A DNA stretch of 64,000 nt from Selenobaculum gibii (GTDB lineage Bacteria > Bacillota > Negativicutes > ICN-92133). Where the stretch lies: positions 1,651,501 through 1,715,500 of the forward strand of contig NZ_CP120678.1 in NCBI RefSeq assembly GCF_030273445.1, given 5' to 3'. The position numbers were made by a program, and so were the translations under genes. Below the pieces are notes generated by a model. That model did not search any database and was not told where the DNA came from. It saw nothing but the letters and a program-made list of their open reading frames with translations. Below, piece after piece: positions 33,841 through 43,422 of the stretch. The stretch's first letter is position 1; each line of letters starts with the position of its first letter.

Positions 33841-34983
33841 TTATCTTGCAATAGAAATTACATTTTTATTTTGTATCGGTGTTACATTTTTCATGGAAGG
33901 ATTTATATCATTACTCGTCCTAGGATACGCTGATGCGACTAATTGATTCTTTATTGGTAATGCAAGTAGTTCTCCGCCTAGTCTTTCTAGCTCTGTAGCA
34001 CGGTTGTAATCTTCTATATCTTGGCTAGACCTTGTGATTGCATTGATTAGCCCAAATTTTGAATTATCTCCTGCCATAATAAAGTGCCTTAAAATTCCGC
34101 CTCGTTCATTTTGATTGAGTACATATTTATCTGCTAACAGTTCTACTGTTTTAATAGGATCATCACCTGTAGATTGTTGTTTTGTTTGACGAAGTTTATC
34201 TACAGATAACATAAATTTCGCTTCATCTACAGCACATCTTACGGTATCTTGCACTTTCATAAAGAAAGCTTTATCATCAGCTTCTAATGTTTCATCACGA
34301 TAGATTTCATAAGCGGATTCTTCACTTTCGACCTGTTTACCGACATGGTATCGCTTTTGGGCATAATCTTTAACAATTAAACCATTTTTACAAACTAAAC
34401 GGTAAATTAATGGTTCTACTTTTAAACTGCCTAACCCGACTTCACTATTTGAGATAACAATTCCAGCTTGTACTATGTCATTTACATCAACTTCTGCTTT
34501 TAGCTTTTTATTAATGACTTTGATATACATGTGAGTATCAGTAATATCTGCGGAAACTATCTCTGCCCCTTTCATTTCTTTAATAATTGGCAGAACTGCT
34601 TCGGCTAATTCTAGGTTATCTAATCTACGGTAACGGTCGGATAGAAAGGCTCTAATATTCGTATCTAAGGTACGGAGCATTCTGCGTTCACCGTTTTTGC
34701 TAAACCAGCTATTGATATTTTCATCTAATAGCGATGGATATTCGAGTCGCATTTTCTGATAATACTTCAATGGAATCTGTAATCGGCTGGCAATTTGCTG
34801 ATGGGTGAGGTCATTGACATTAAAGATTTGATTTGTATTTCCTAGGTCTACATCTAATTGGCTTTGTCCGTGTTCATTTGTTGTAATCATAAGACTACGA
34901 GTATCGGCAATAAAATCTTTTCTTGCCATACGTTGACGTTCTAATTCTTTGCATAATTCGATTAATGTTTTTCCTTGTTTCAT
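33841..34983 (-). CDS. DUF932 protein
   Basis: 380 residues. QIASRLQIPLKYYQKMRLEYPSLLDENINSWF, RAFLSDRYRRLDNLELAEAVLPII and YRLVCKNGLIV are the DUF932 (phage/plasmid-like protein) pattern. It is common on plasmids and integrated elements, with no established function. First gene of the leftward run that ends with the ERF and DUF3990 genes. Confidence 0.85.
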   Translation of the reverse strand: MKQGKTLIELCKELERQRMARKDFIADTRSLMITTNEHGQSQLDVDLGNTNQIFNVNDLTHQQIASRLQIPLKYYQKMRLEYPSLLDENINSWFSKNGERRMLRTLDTNIRAFLSDRYRRLDNLELAEAVLPIIKEMKGAEIVSADITDTHMYIKVINKKLKAEVDVNDIVQAGIVISNSEVGLGSLKVEPLIYRLVCKNGLIVKDYAQKRYHVGKQVESEESAYEIYRDETLEADDKAFFMKVQDTVRCAVDEAKFMLSVDKLRQTKQQSTGDDPIKTVELLADKYVLNQNERGGILRHFIMAGDNSKFGLINAITRSSQDIEDYNRATELERLGGELLALPIKNQLVASAYPRTSNDINPSMKNVTPIQNKNVISIAR

Positions 34984-35080
34984 GATAAATTCCTCATTTC
35001 TTTATTTTTACCTACTTATAAATAGGCAGAAAAATAGCAAGTGTACATCTATTCGCACACTTGCCATTGATTATATTTAT

Positions 35081-35848
35081 TCAATTTTCCTGCGTTGTCA
35101 TTTCACTCAATACATCTCTAATAATTATCAGCATAAACTCAATAAACACCGTAGAATCTGCATCACGATCTGCTTTACCTAATGCTTCATAATATTCTGC
35201 TTGTCTTTCTTTTACCAATGTTTCTATGGGAATCCAAGCAAATACTTCTTTCCATTGGCTCAAAAGCAACGTATGCCACATTCTCCCCATTCGTCCATTC
35301 CCATCAGCAAATGGATGAATAAACTCAAATTCATAGTGAAAAACACAACTTTTAATGAGTGGATGCACTTTAGATTCTTTATACCATTCAATAAGCTCCT
35401 GCATTAATTCCAGAACTCTATTTGCCGGCGGAGCTACATGTACGACTTTATCACCATTAAAAATACCTACACCACCACTTCTAAATCTCCCATTCTCTTT
35501 AACCAAGTCAAGCATAAGAATTTTATGTGCTTTTAACATATCTTCTATAGAAAGTGGCTCAAAGTCTAATAATATTTCATATGCTTCATAAGCGTTTTTT
35601 ACTTCCCTAATCTCTTGTGGTGCTCCTAATATTCGTTTACCATTTAATATTGCTGTCACTTGATCTAGCGATAGTGAATTATTTTCAATCGCCAAGGAAG
35701 CTTGAATTGTTTTTATTCTATTTGCACGACGAAGTTTAGGATTTGTTGATAGATGATTTGATACATTTATGTGACCAATAAACTCACTAATCTCTGAGAG
35801 CATTTGTATCATATCATCAGTAATAGAAAATGGCGGTTTATATCCCAT
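35081..35848 (-). CDS. Fic-family AMP transferase with N-terminal inhibitory motif
   Basis: 255 residues. The Fic core HPFADGNGRMGR (178-189) has the catalytic His and nucleotide-binding loop. Upstream, S51-LAI-E55-N56 fits the inhibitory [S/T]xxxE[G/N] helix, placing it among N-terminally auto-inhibited (class II) Fic proteins. It transfers AMP or another nucleotide to a target protein, often a toxin or regulator. It stands alone, separated from DUF932 by about 100 bases. Confidence 0.9.
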   Translation of the reverse strand: MGYKPPFSITDDMIQMLSEISEFIGHINVSNHLSTNPKLRRANRIKTIQASLAIENNSLSLDQVTAILNGKRILGAPQEIREVKNAYEAYEILLDFEPLSIEDMLKAHKILMLDLVKENGRFRSGGVGIFNGDKVVHVAPPANRVLELMQELIEWYKESKVHPLIKSCVFHYEFEFIHPFADGNGRMGRMWHTLLLSQWKEVFAWIPIETLVKERQAEYYEALGKADRDADSTVFIEFMLIIIRDVLSEMTTQEN

Positions 35849-36021
35849 AAGTGTAATAACACTCTCCCTCTGATATTTTTCTATTCATTTATTATATCAC
35901 ACTTTTTAAACTTAATTTACAGCCTTATGTAATTTTATTCCATAACATTTATAAATAATCATAAAAATAGCGGATAAGCCTTTTCGCCTATTCGCTATCC
36001 TTCATATAAGAATTTAAATTT

Positions 36022-36225
36022 TTACTTACTCGTATTAAAATAATTTGCAAACCAAACACTATCCCAATGACTTGCTACCATCCATAAACAAATTAATGTT
36101 ATCCCTATGCGTACAGGTTTAGGAAATTTTGACCCTGCCCACATTAAAATAATACCTACTGGCGGTATCATAATAAGCATTAATATAACAAACCACGTTG
36201 AATAGTACCACTTTTTCTTTTCCAT
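36022..36225 (-). CDS. Small two-helix membrane protein
   Basis: 67 residues, ATG with AGAGGAGAG site. Hydrophobic segments at about 9-31 and 39-55. The first of these, FVILMLIMIPPVGIILMW, resembles small membrane proteins of integrated elements. No function known. Confidence 0.65.
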   Translation of the reverse strand: MEKKKWYYSTWFVILMLIMIPPVGIILMWAGSKFPKPVRIGITLICLWMVASHWDSVWFANYFNTSK

Positions 36226-36243
36226 AAATTCTCTCCTCTTTCT

Positions 36244-36342
36244 CTAACCAACAATTGCGTTTACAATCGACATTCCTATGTGATAAATAATATACATAAC
36301 AATGAAAAATATCCACATCAAACAGCCTGGTTTTTTTCCCAT
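36244..36342 (-). CDS. Very small membrane protein (32 aa)
   Basis: Reads MGKKPGCLMWIFFIVMYIIY.. with one membrane segment, behind TTGGAGTGA with correct spacing, and stops 20 bases before the next gene's start. A competing 83-codon frame over the same bases lacks a ribosome site. Confidence 0.55.
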   Translation of the reverse strand: MGKKPGCLMWIFFIVMYIIYHIGMSIVNAIVG

Positions 36343-36373
36343 ATCTTTCACTCCAATCTAATAGAAACAATGC

Positions 36374-36574
36374 TTAAAATATTTTATTAATTATAATGAG
36401 TAAAATTAAAGGAACTCCAATTACGATTAACTTCCCAAATTGACCACAATATTCGCCTTTCCATAATAACTCTATATTTTTTGTATATGGTCCATCCACA
36501 TTGCCTGAAAGCCCTTTATAAATTGTTTTGCCACTAAAAAACAGTACAAGTATCATTAAAATTCCTTTTATCAT
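36374..36574 (-). CDS. Small two-helix membrane protein
   Basis: 66 residues from the ATG at 36574 (AAGGTGG close upstream). Membrane segments near both ends, with a charged loop containing GPYTKNIELLWKGEYCGQFG. Family unknown. One of three consecutive small membrane-protein genes. Confidence 0.6.
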   Translation of the reverse strand: MIKGILMILVLFFSGKTIYKGLSGNVDGPYTKNIELLWKGEYCGQFGKLIVIGVPLILLIIINKIF

Positions 36575-36600
36575 ATTTGCCACCTTACATTTTCATCAAT

Positions 36601-37284
36601 TTAATGTTTTTCAAAACTTTTATCTTTTTCATTTCTTACACCAAAGGCCATCGCATTAGCAGATTTTGAATAATACAAATAATAGATTTTATCGCCCCGT
36701 TTTACTTCTCTATCAATCTTTTTTAAATCCTCCCGACTAGATGTACCCCCAAGCTCATGGAATAAATTAAATGCATTCATTCCATCGCTATCTTTTAGCT
36801 CTGGGCTAATCGTATAAATAAATTGTACTCTAACCGCATTCAATATTTGCGAATCATTATTATAAGCTATTCGCTTTTCCATAGAATCTGACATCATCGC
36901 TGATCTGTCTGGTTCGTTGTATAAAAGAGTAGCATATCTAATGTTTCCATTTTTTTTATTAATTGTACAGCTTAAGAATAGATGGTCACTAAATCTATGT
37001 CCTGTGACATTTTGAACCTCACCTTCGTCTATTTTTAAATCTGGCATGACAATAGGTAAATTAGTTTCTTTGCTTAAAATATTAAATTGCTCTTGAAATT
37101 GTTTTGGCGTAAATCCGATAGAATAAGCTGTCTTACTTTCTCCTCCAGATGCCATAATTCCAACGACAAAGAATAATAAAATAATTCCCAAACACCCAAA
37201 CGATCCTTTTTTCCATTTAGAAAGTTTTTTCTTTTCAGTTTCTACTTTTAAGTCACTTGTATTTTTGCTACTTTTACCAAACAT
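36601..37284 (-). CDS. Membrane-anchored protein of unknown function
   Basis: About 227 residues from the ATG at 37284 (AAAGGAA site). A short cytosolic Lys-rich tail and one membrane segment (GCLGIILLFFVVGIM) are followed by an outside domain of about 170 residues without recognised motifs. It is co-directional with the small membrane-protein genes and the repressor gene upstream. Confidence 0.65.
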   Translation of the reverse strand: MFGKSSKNTSDLKVETEKKKLSKWKKGSFGCLGIILLFFVVGIMASGGESKTAYSIGFTPKQFQEQFNILSKETNLPIVMPDLKIDEGEVQNVTGHRFSDHLFLSCTINKKNGNIRYATLLYNEPDRSAMMSDSMEKRIAYNNDSQILNAVRVQFIYTISPELKDSDGMNAFNLFHELGGTSSREDLKKIDREVKRGDKIYYLYYSKSANAMAFGVRNEKDKSFEKH

Positions 37285-37329
37285 ATTGATCATTTCCTTT
37301 CATCATCTCAATTTTTAATACTAAATTCA

Positions 37330-37572
37330 TTAGTTAGATAAATCTTTAAACTTAAATAACACCTCAATATTTATTCCTAAAGCATCAGCAATTGCAATAA
37401 GTACAGGTAATGAAACAGCATTTTTTACTAATCCACGTTCAATTTGCGACAAATAACAACTACTAATATTCACCTGTTCCGCTAACTGTGTTTGAGTTAA
37501 TCTTCTGTATCTCCGATAGTAGCAAATATTTAAACCAATTTGACGCATTTGCTCTTGATATGCTAATTTCAT
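37330..37572 (-). CDS. XRE-family helix-turn-helix protein
   Basis: 80 residues: GLNICYYRRYRRLTQTQLAEQVNISSCYLSQIERG is a clear HTH_3 with DALGINIEVLFKF closing the domain. Ribosome site AGAGGTGAG. It lies just upstream of the membrane-protein genes and may regulate them. Confidence 0.85.
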   Translation of the reverse strand: MKLAYQEQMRQIGLNICYYRRYRRLTQTQLAEQVNISSCYLSQIERGLVKNAVSLPVLIAIADALGINIEVLFKFKDLSN

Positions 37573-37735
37573 TGTAAAAATTTCTCACCTCTCTTTGTTT
37601 AAATTATCTCATAATTCGTCATTTGCTCGCTTTAGAGAATAGTTATAATACTTTAACTACAGCTTATAGATTTAGACTTTTGCAATTCTTATTTTATTTG
37701 CCAATTAAAATAAGAAAGCAGCAACTAATTCTTTA

Positions 37736-38347
37736 TCAGTTACTGCTTAGTAAATCTTGCTCTTTAAAGCTAAAATATGTATTTTTACCGATGATCACGT
37801 GGTCGAGAACTTTAATATTTATAATATCTCCTGATTTTACGACAACTTCGGTCATCCGTTTATCTTCCTCACTGGGAAACGGTTCTGAACTTGGATGATT
37901 ATGTACTAATATGATATGGCTTGCCATAAGTTTTATTGCCGGGGAAAAGATTTCTCTTGGGGATGCTAAACTTGCATTGATTGTGCCTTTGGATATAAGC
38001 CTTTGACAAATAATATGATTTTTTGTGTTTAGCATAAGTATGCGAAATTCTTCTTGCTGTAAATCTTCCATATCGTGAAAATAGTCTGCAATATCTTGTG
38101 GTGATGAGATTTTTGTAATTCGCTTAGATTTTTCTTTTTGCATACGTGATAAAAGCTCTTTAATACAAGCTAATTTATGCAGCTTACTTTGTCCTAATCC
38201 TTTTGTAGTTTTTGCATCTACTGCTGATGTGTGCATGACAACACCATATAACGATTGATACTCTGCGATAAGCTGATTTACCGTAGATTCTGGTATGAAG
38301 GTACTTAACAATTCTTCATCTGATAAGCTTTCTAAATCTGATTTCAT
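37736..38347 (-). CDS. RadC-like JAB-domain protein
   Basis: 203 residues from the ATG at 38347 (GGGAGGA site); the open frame extends 38 codons up through a hairpin and is unlikely to be used. The JAB/MPN core is seen: LMASHIILVHNHPSSEPFPSEEDKRMTE (HxHPS...D metal site), preceded by the helix-hairpin-helix-like GLGQSKLHKLACIKELL. Often found on mobile elements beside anti-restriction genes; the enzymatic role is unsettled. Confidence 0.88.
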   Translation of the reverse strand: MKSDLESLSDEELLSTFIPESTVNQLIAEYQSLYGVVMHTSAVDAKTTKGLGQSKLHKLACIKELLSRMQKEKSKRITKISSPQDIADYFHDMEDLQQEEFRILMLNTKNHIICQRLISKGTINASLASPREIFSPAIKLMASHIILVHNHPSSEPFPSEEDKRMTEVVVKSGDIINIKVLDHVIIGKNTYFSFKEQDLLSSN

Positions 38348-38368
38348 TTTAAAATCCTCCCTTAAAAT

Positions 38369-38396
38369 AAACTTGGCACTAGCTAAATCAATAGCT
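38369..38396. repeat. 11-bp hairpin in the radC leader
   Basis: GGCACTAGCTA and its complement flank a 6-base loop, 22 bases before the radC start. The leftward tail AAGTTTATTTTAA is U-rich, so it could be a terminator or attenuator. A second inverted repeat (TTGCAAG..CTTGCAA) lies at about 38420-38460. Confidence 0.5.
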
Positions 38397-38528
38397 AGTG
38401 CCTTTATGTATGTTCCTATGTTCCTTTGCAAGGGCTCTTCGTTATATGCGAAGGCTTGCAAGTTGTTTCATAGTTATAATATATAATCAAAAATTTATAA
38501 TTTTACTATTTTATTTATATTATTTCCA

Positions 38529-39143
38529 TTAATCATTTTTATGTTCTTTCCTCATAAAAATGATTCCATTATTCATTGTTCCTTTATAAGAAAAATTATT
38601 CTCTAATAAGACAGACTTATGAACAACAGCAATGGTTTCAAATATTTCTCCACCACTACTATCATACAAAACTACAGAAAAAATTTTATATCCTAACATA
38701 TTCAAAACTGGATTCATATAAATTAAATCACATTGAATATAAATATAACCAATAATACACATTACACAAACCATTACTATAACATCTACAATATTTTCTA
38801 AAGATAAGCCTAAACATGGCAATAAATATAATGCAATATAATTCATAAAATATTCGCTACTTTTATTTTGTGCTTTACATATCGTATAAGATATATGATT
38901 TGTTTTTTCAGTCTCTTTTAAAATCCATTTCAAATATAAAAAAGATGTAATACTAATAACTAAAACAATTAGAAAAATCCAATTTTCTAATTCACTGCTA
39001 AAAATCATATGAACTACTTCTTCATACTCAATACAGTCCCTTCTATTTGGGAAAATCCTCTCAAAAAAATTCTTTATCAACATTAATAAAAACAATGGGA
39101 TATACGATGAGCAAAATAACATTATTTTATGAAAATTTTTCAT
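38529..39143 (-). CDS. kwaA: KwaA-like membrane protein of a Kiwa-type defence pair
   Basis: 204 residues from the ATG at 39143 (GATGGTGA site), close to the usual KwaA length. Four membrane segments (about 9-26, 52-74, 95-112, 118-142) are followed by a C-terminal soluble part of about 60 residues. It begins within a few bases of the kwaB-like stop. KwaA is the membrane sensor part of Kiwa, acting with KwaB against phage. The call rests on size, topology and partner; the order (B then A) is reversed compared with the described E. coli pair. Confidence 0.65.
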   Translation of the reverse strand: MKNFHKIMLFCSSYIPLFLLMLIKNFFERIFPNRRDCIEYEEVVHMIFSSELENWIFLIVLVISITSFLYLKWILKETEKTNHISYTICKAQNKSSEYFMNYIALYLLPCLGLSLENIVDVIVMVCVMCIIGYIYIQCDLIYMNPVLNMLGYKIFSVVLYDSSGGEIFETIAVVHKSVLLENNFSYKGTMNNGIIFMRKEHKND

Positions 39144-39155
39144 AAAAATCACCAT

Positions 39156-40124
39156 CTATTTTATATTCTTTTCGACCGCTAATGCTAATAATCTTTCGTT
39201 ACTTAATTCATCAATAACATAATGTCCTAATAATAAATCTAAAATTTCTTTTACTCCTCTTTTATTAGTATACGATATTTTTTTATCTTTTGTTAATGAG
39301 ATTGATAGTTCTCTATTTTTTATTATTTGGGGAATATTTTTTATATATTGTGTATATTGCTGAAATTTATTTTCAACTACCAGACTTGCCAATCTAGGTA
39401 AATAAAATCCATTGCCCTTACAATCTTCAATAAATGAGTCTGCATCTTCTAATAAACCTGCTTTCTTTATACACTCGCTATTTTCTTCAATTACCTCAAT
39501 AAAAACGTCTTTAAACCCAAAAATACTATTAAAACTATTTCTATTAATAATATAATAAATACCTTTATATAAGAATGCATCAACATGAGAATCAAAAGTT
39601 AAAATCTGCTCTTTTATTTCTTCAAGTTTATTTCCTGCAAAAATAAATTTTTGTGACCTTTTAAAAGCAGTATTAGGATGATAATACTTTTTAAACAATG
39701 TAACTTTTTCTTCTTTTTCTCCTTGATTAAAAAACATATCTAAAACAATAAAATCTATTTTTTCAAAATCTGTCTTTCGATCTACAAATTCAGGAGATTC
39801 CCCTGCAACAATATCTTGCAAAATTTCCTTGCCATTAATTACTTTTTCTTCATCAATCCATTGCAGTGAATCAGTTTGAGATGCAAGAAAATGAAATTTA
39901 CAAACATCTTTATCTTTTAAAGAAATCAATATATTTTCTATGCTTTTTTTCATTATATCATTTATAGTTTCTTCATTTCCCGATAGAAAAAAAGCCTTAT
40001 ATTTATCTCTCTTCCTTTTAGTTTTTTTAAATAAAACCAGTTTATTAGATGCCTCTTCAATATTTTTTAAACAAAAATCGCATACCTCTTCTAATTTATC
40101 CTTTTCAAAAAAAATATTACCCAT
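39156..40124 (-). CDS. kwaB: KwaB-like (DUF4868) protein of a Kiwa-type pair
   Basis: 322 residues, close to described KwaB (about 315). DFIVLDMFFNQGEKEEKVTLFKKYYHPNTAFKRSQKF, DAFLYKGIYYIINRNSFNSIFGFKDVF and LPRLASLVVENKFQQY fit the DUF4868 layout. Ribosome site GGAGG. It is followed directly by a four-helix membrane gene of KwaA size and sits beside a type I R-M operon. KwaB is the DNA-associated effector of Kiwa. The family call is by eye. Confidence 0.7.
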   Translation of the reverse strand: MGNIFFEKDKLEEVCDFCLKNIEEASNKLVLFKKTKRKRDKYKAFFLSGNEETINDIMKKSIENILISLKDKDVCKFHFLASQTDSLQWIDEEKVINGKEILQDIVAGESPEFVDRKTDFEKIDFIVLDMFFNQGEKEEKVTLFKKYYHPNTAFKRSQKFIFAGNKLEEIKEQILTFDSHVDAFLYKGIYYIINRNSFNSIFGFKDVFIEVIEENSECIKKAGLLEDADSFIEDCKGNGFYLPRLASLVVENKFQQYTQYIKNIPQIIKNRELSISLTKDKKISYTNKRGVKEILDLLLGHYVIDELSNERLLALAVEKNIK

Positions 40125-40232
40125 TTAGAACCTCCAAACATAATCTAATTTATTTTCGTATAAAAATTCAAACCATATTTTCTTGCCTAGTTAAGGGTTA
40201 TTTTTACATTATCAAAAATTTATTGTCATCTT

Positions 40233-43200
40233 TTATTCTTCATCAGGTAATTCAATATCGAATCCATCTTCAAGTACAAATTTACGAAGTAATTCATCAA
40301 TCCTAATATTTACTTTGAATAACGGAATACTTTTTCCTTCTATTTTTTCGAAGTATTCCTTTGCTTTTGTTTTATCTACCGAATTTTTCAACTCATCAAA
40401 ACGCCCATACTCATTAATGTTTGTAGCATTCACTCTAAGTCCCATTAGATTTCTTAATATCTTCTGATCCACATTAAAAACTTTAGATAAACAATAAATT
40501 TGCTCCATTTTTGCCTTATCTTGATATTCAGTAATGTAATCTCTCAATGTTTTTCCTTCTTCTACCGTGACGTCACCTCTTTGAATATCATGAAGAAAAA
40601 TATTTGCATATTTTTGTTCTTCCTGTGTTAATGTAGCAAAAGTTTTATGTAGCTCATTTAATGCTTGTTCAATAACTTCTTTAGCGGTTTCCTCCAAATG
40701 AATTAGTTTCAAATATTTATTAAAGCGAGAATTCATATAATCAGCATCAATTATACCTGTATCAATTTCAGTTAAATATCCTTCAATATTAAATGGAACA
40801 TCGTTACTACTATTCTGGTTTTCTTCATTTGTTGAACCAAATAATTCCTTATAACGTAATGCCAAAATCAAATATGTATTTTCATTAAAACCTACTTTAA
40901 CTTTTATTTTTCGTCTATCTTTTTCCTTTTTAATTTCATAAATTAACTTTTCCCATGTAAACCCTTGAATTTTAGCAGCTTCTAAATGCTCATTCAATTT
41001 TTTGAAAAGTGAGGCAAACTTTCCTCTCTCTGAATTATCATCAGGCAATTTTTCAAAATTAACAATTCCTGCATTAGTAAATACTTCACTAATTTCTTCA
41101 AAAAAGCTGTTCATCTTTTCTAAATTCTTATCAAGCTTTTGTACAAATAATCCAATCGGATTTTCGCCAGAATATTCTTTAATAGCATCATTTATATTCC
41201 TCTCCATTGTATGAGGCATACGATAATACCGAATCGTACCAAATGGTTTTTCGGGTCCAAATAAACGGTTTGTTCTTGAAAAAGCTTGAATAATATTTTC
41301 ATACCGTAAAACTTTGTCCAGATATAATGTATTTACCCATTTAGAATCAAACCCTGTAAGCATTTGGTCAACAACAATCAATAAATCAAGTTGCAGTTCA
41401 GATTTTTCTGCAATTCTTGTATATGGTGCTTTATGTGATAATCTGGCAGCAATATCTTTTTTGAATTTATCGTGAGAAGAAAGTCCAAATTTCTGTCCGT
41501 ATCTTTCATTGTAATCTTCCATGATTTCTACAAGCCCGTCCTCTTTAAAAATGCCACCATCCATATTATCTATATTGGGATCAAACAGTGCAGTTATTTT
41601 TAAATCAGGATTTTCCTTCTTTATCAAACGGTAATAATCAATCGCTTCCGGTATGCTACTGGTAGCAAAAATAGCATGAAACTTTCCTGCATGGCTTAAT
41701 GTTAACCAATTTTCAATTATATCTTTGACCACTTCCCGTTTATGATCGTTTGTTTTATATTGACTTTTGGGAATATAATCTTCAATTCCTTTTATATATT
41801 TATCATTATCATCTTTAGAGCCTGCCATGGCAATTTCACTTTTATTTAAAAACCTATAATAAACTTCTTTCTTTTTTTCATCAGCAATTGCTTCTGCTTC
41901 ATTTTTTGCTTTGGCTTGTTGTAAAGCCACTTCTTTACGTATATCAGTATCCTTAAATGTTGCCACTCTATATGTATCAAAACCCAGAACATTTTTATCA
42001 CGTATACCATCTGCAATACTATAACGATGTAGTTCATCACCAAATACTGTTGATGTGGTATTCTTTTTCTTCTGATTTTTTTCGTTAATTGGCGTACCCG
42101 TAAAGCCAAAGAAAATAGCTGACGGAAATGTTCGCTTGATCGTTATTAACATATCGCCAAAGGTTGAACGATGAGCTTCATCGACAATAAAAACAATTCT
42201 CTTTGATTTCATTAATTCTAAATCTTTATCATTTAGCCCGTCTACTTCATCTTTTATATTGCTCATTTTTTGAATTGAAGTAACGATTAAAGTATCATGC
42301 GGATTAGAGCTTTTTAATTTTGTTACCAGAACACCTGTATTTTCAGTTGACTGCACCGTTTCATTTTCATCAGCAAATCCACGATATTCTTTTAATGATT
42401 GCGTACCAAGTTCAATTCTATCCATTAAAAATATAACTTTATCTGCGTCTTTGGAGTTAGCTATTAGCTGTGCTGATTTAAAGCTTGTCATAGTTTTTCC
42501 TGAGCCTGTTGTGTGCCAAATATGTCCACCTAATAAATTATTATCGCCCCACTTTGCTTTTGCAACTTTATCTGATATTGCATTTGCTGCGTAATATTGA
42601 TAACTACGCATAACTTTTAACACACCATCTGTATCATCGGCAACAGTATAAAAACCAATTAGTTGATGTGCCATAGGGATTGATAGTAAAGAGGAAGCAA
42701 TATCTTTCCATTCATTGATAGGTTGATTGTCAAAATTAGCCCAATGAAAATAATAATCACGATTAAACTTACCATCTATTCCAGGATTAGCAAAATAAAG
42801 CGTTTCTTTTGGTTCCATTGCGACAAAAACTTGTACTAATGAAAATAGGCCAGTAAAAATTCCTTCGTGCGAATATTTTTCAATCTGATTAGTAGCTTGA
42901 CTAACGGCAATTCCATTTCTTTTTAACTCAATATGAATCACAGGCATTCCATTAATCAATAGCATTAAATCGCCACGTCGCTCATTTAAAATCTTGGATT
43001 TAGCTTTAAACTGTGGCTGCTGAGCTATTTGATAGCGACTCTGCCCTGCGGCAATTTCACTTCTATCGTATATTTTCAGGCTAACTTCTTTGCCAAAATG
43101 AAGTTCATCTACCGGATTATCTCTTGTAATCGCTACTGTTTTCCCATTGATAAACCCGTTCAATTTTAGTGGCGTTCTCAAGGTAGTAATCTGCTCAATA

Positions 43201-43397
43201 ATTTGCTGCATCTCTCCATCTGTTAAAGGAATATTATTTAATCTATCACGGTCTTTATTATTTTGATAAAGAATAGTTGCCCAATTTTTTATTAAATCTT
43301 CTTCGGTAGGATATTTTAAGATATCAGTTTCCCACCCTTTACTAAACAGTACTTTGATTAGAGCTTCTTCAAAATCTTTTTCTTTTGTAAATATCAT
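40233..43397 (-). CDS. hsdR: Type I restriction endonuclease subunit R
   Basis: 1054 residues. An N-terminal PD-(D/E)xK nuclease (GD143..E157-L-K159 in RRGDLMLLINGMPVIHIELKR) is followed by a SF2 translocase with TTGSGKT (296-302), DEAH (406-409) and GFTGTP. DRIELGTQSLKEYRGF and QMLTGFDSKWVNTLYLDK are standard HsdR motifs. The C-terminal helical domain binds the methylase. All motifs are intact, so an active restriction system is expected with hsdM and hsdS upstream. Confidence 0.95.
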   Translation of the reverse strand: MIFTKEKDFEEALIKVLFSKGWETDILKYPTEEDLIKNWATILYQNNKDRDRLNNIPLTDGEMQQIIEQITTLRTPLKLNGFINGKTVAITRDNPVDELHFGKEVSLKIYDRSEIAAGQSRYQIAQQPQFKAKSKILNERRGDLMLLINGMPVIHIELKRNGIAVSQATNQIEKYSHEGIFTGLFSLVQVFVAMEPKETLYFANPGIDGKFNRDYYFHWANFDNQPINEWKDIASSLLSIPMAHQLIGFYTVADDTDGVLKVMRSYQYYAANAISDKVAKAKWGDNNLLGGHIWHTTGSGKTMTSFKSAQLIANSKDADKVIFLMDRIELGTQSLKEYRGFADENETVQSTENTGVLVTKLKSSNPHDTLIVTSIQKMSNIKDEVDGLNDKDLELMKSKRIVFIVDEAHRSTFGDMLITIKRTFPSAIFFGFTGTPINEKNQKKKNTTSTVFGDELHRYSIADGIRDKNVLGFDTYRVATFKDTDIRKEVALQQAKAKNEAEAIADEKKKEVYYRFLNKSEIAMAGSKDDNDKYIKGIEDYIPKSQYKTNDHKREVVKDIIENWLTLSHAGKFHAIFATSSIPEAIDYYRLIKKENPDLKITALFDPNIDNMDGGIFKEDGLVEIMEDYNERYGQKFGLSSHDKFKKDIAARLSHKAPYTRIAEKSELQLDLLIVVDQMLTGFDSKWVNTLYLDKVLRYENIIQAFSRTNRLFGPEKPFGTIRYYRMPHTMERNINDAIKEYSGENPIGLFVQKLDKNLEKMNSFFEEISEVFTNAGIVNFEKLPDDNSERGKFASLFKKLNEHLEAAKIQGFTWEKLIYEIKKEKDRRKIKVKVGFNENTYLILALRYKELFGSTNEENQNSSNDVPFNIEGYLTEIDTGIIDADYMNSRFNKYLKLIHLEETAKEVIEQALNELHKTFATLTQEEQKYANIFLHDIQRGDVTVEEGKTLRDYITEYQDKAKMEQIYCLSKVFNVDQKILRNLMGLRVNATNINEYGRFDELKNSVDKTKAKEYFEKIEGKSIPLFKVNIRIDELLRKFVLEDGFDIELPDEE

Positions 43398-43422
43398 TCT
43401 CTTCTCCTGTTATAGCAAAATT

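Noticed and set aside
36119-36370. 83-codon leftward frame over small membrane genes
   Set aside because: Two shorter frames with good ribosome sites (36022-36225 and 36244-36342) explain the same bases better.
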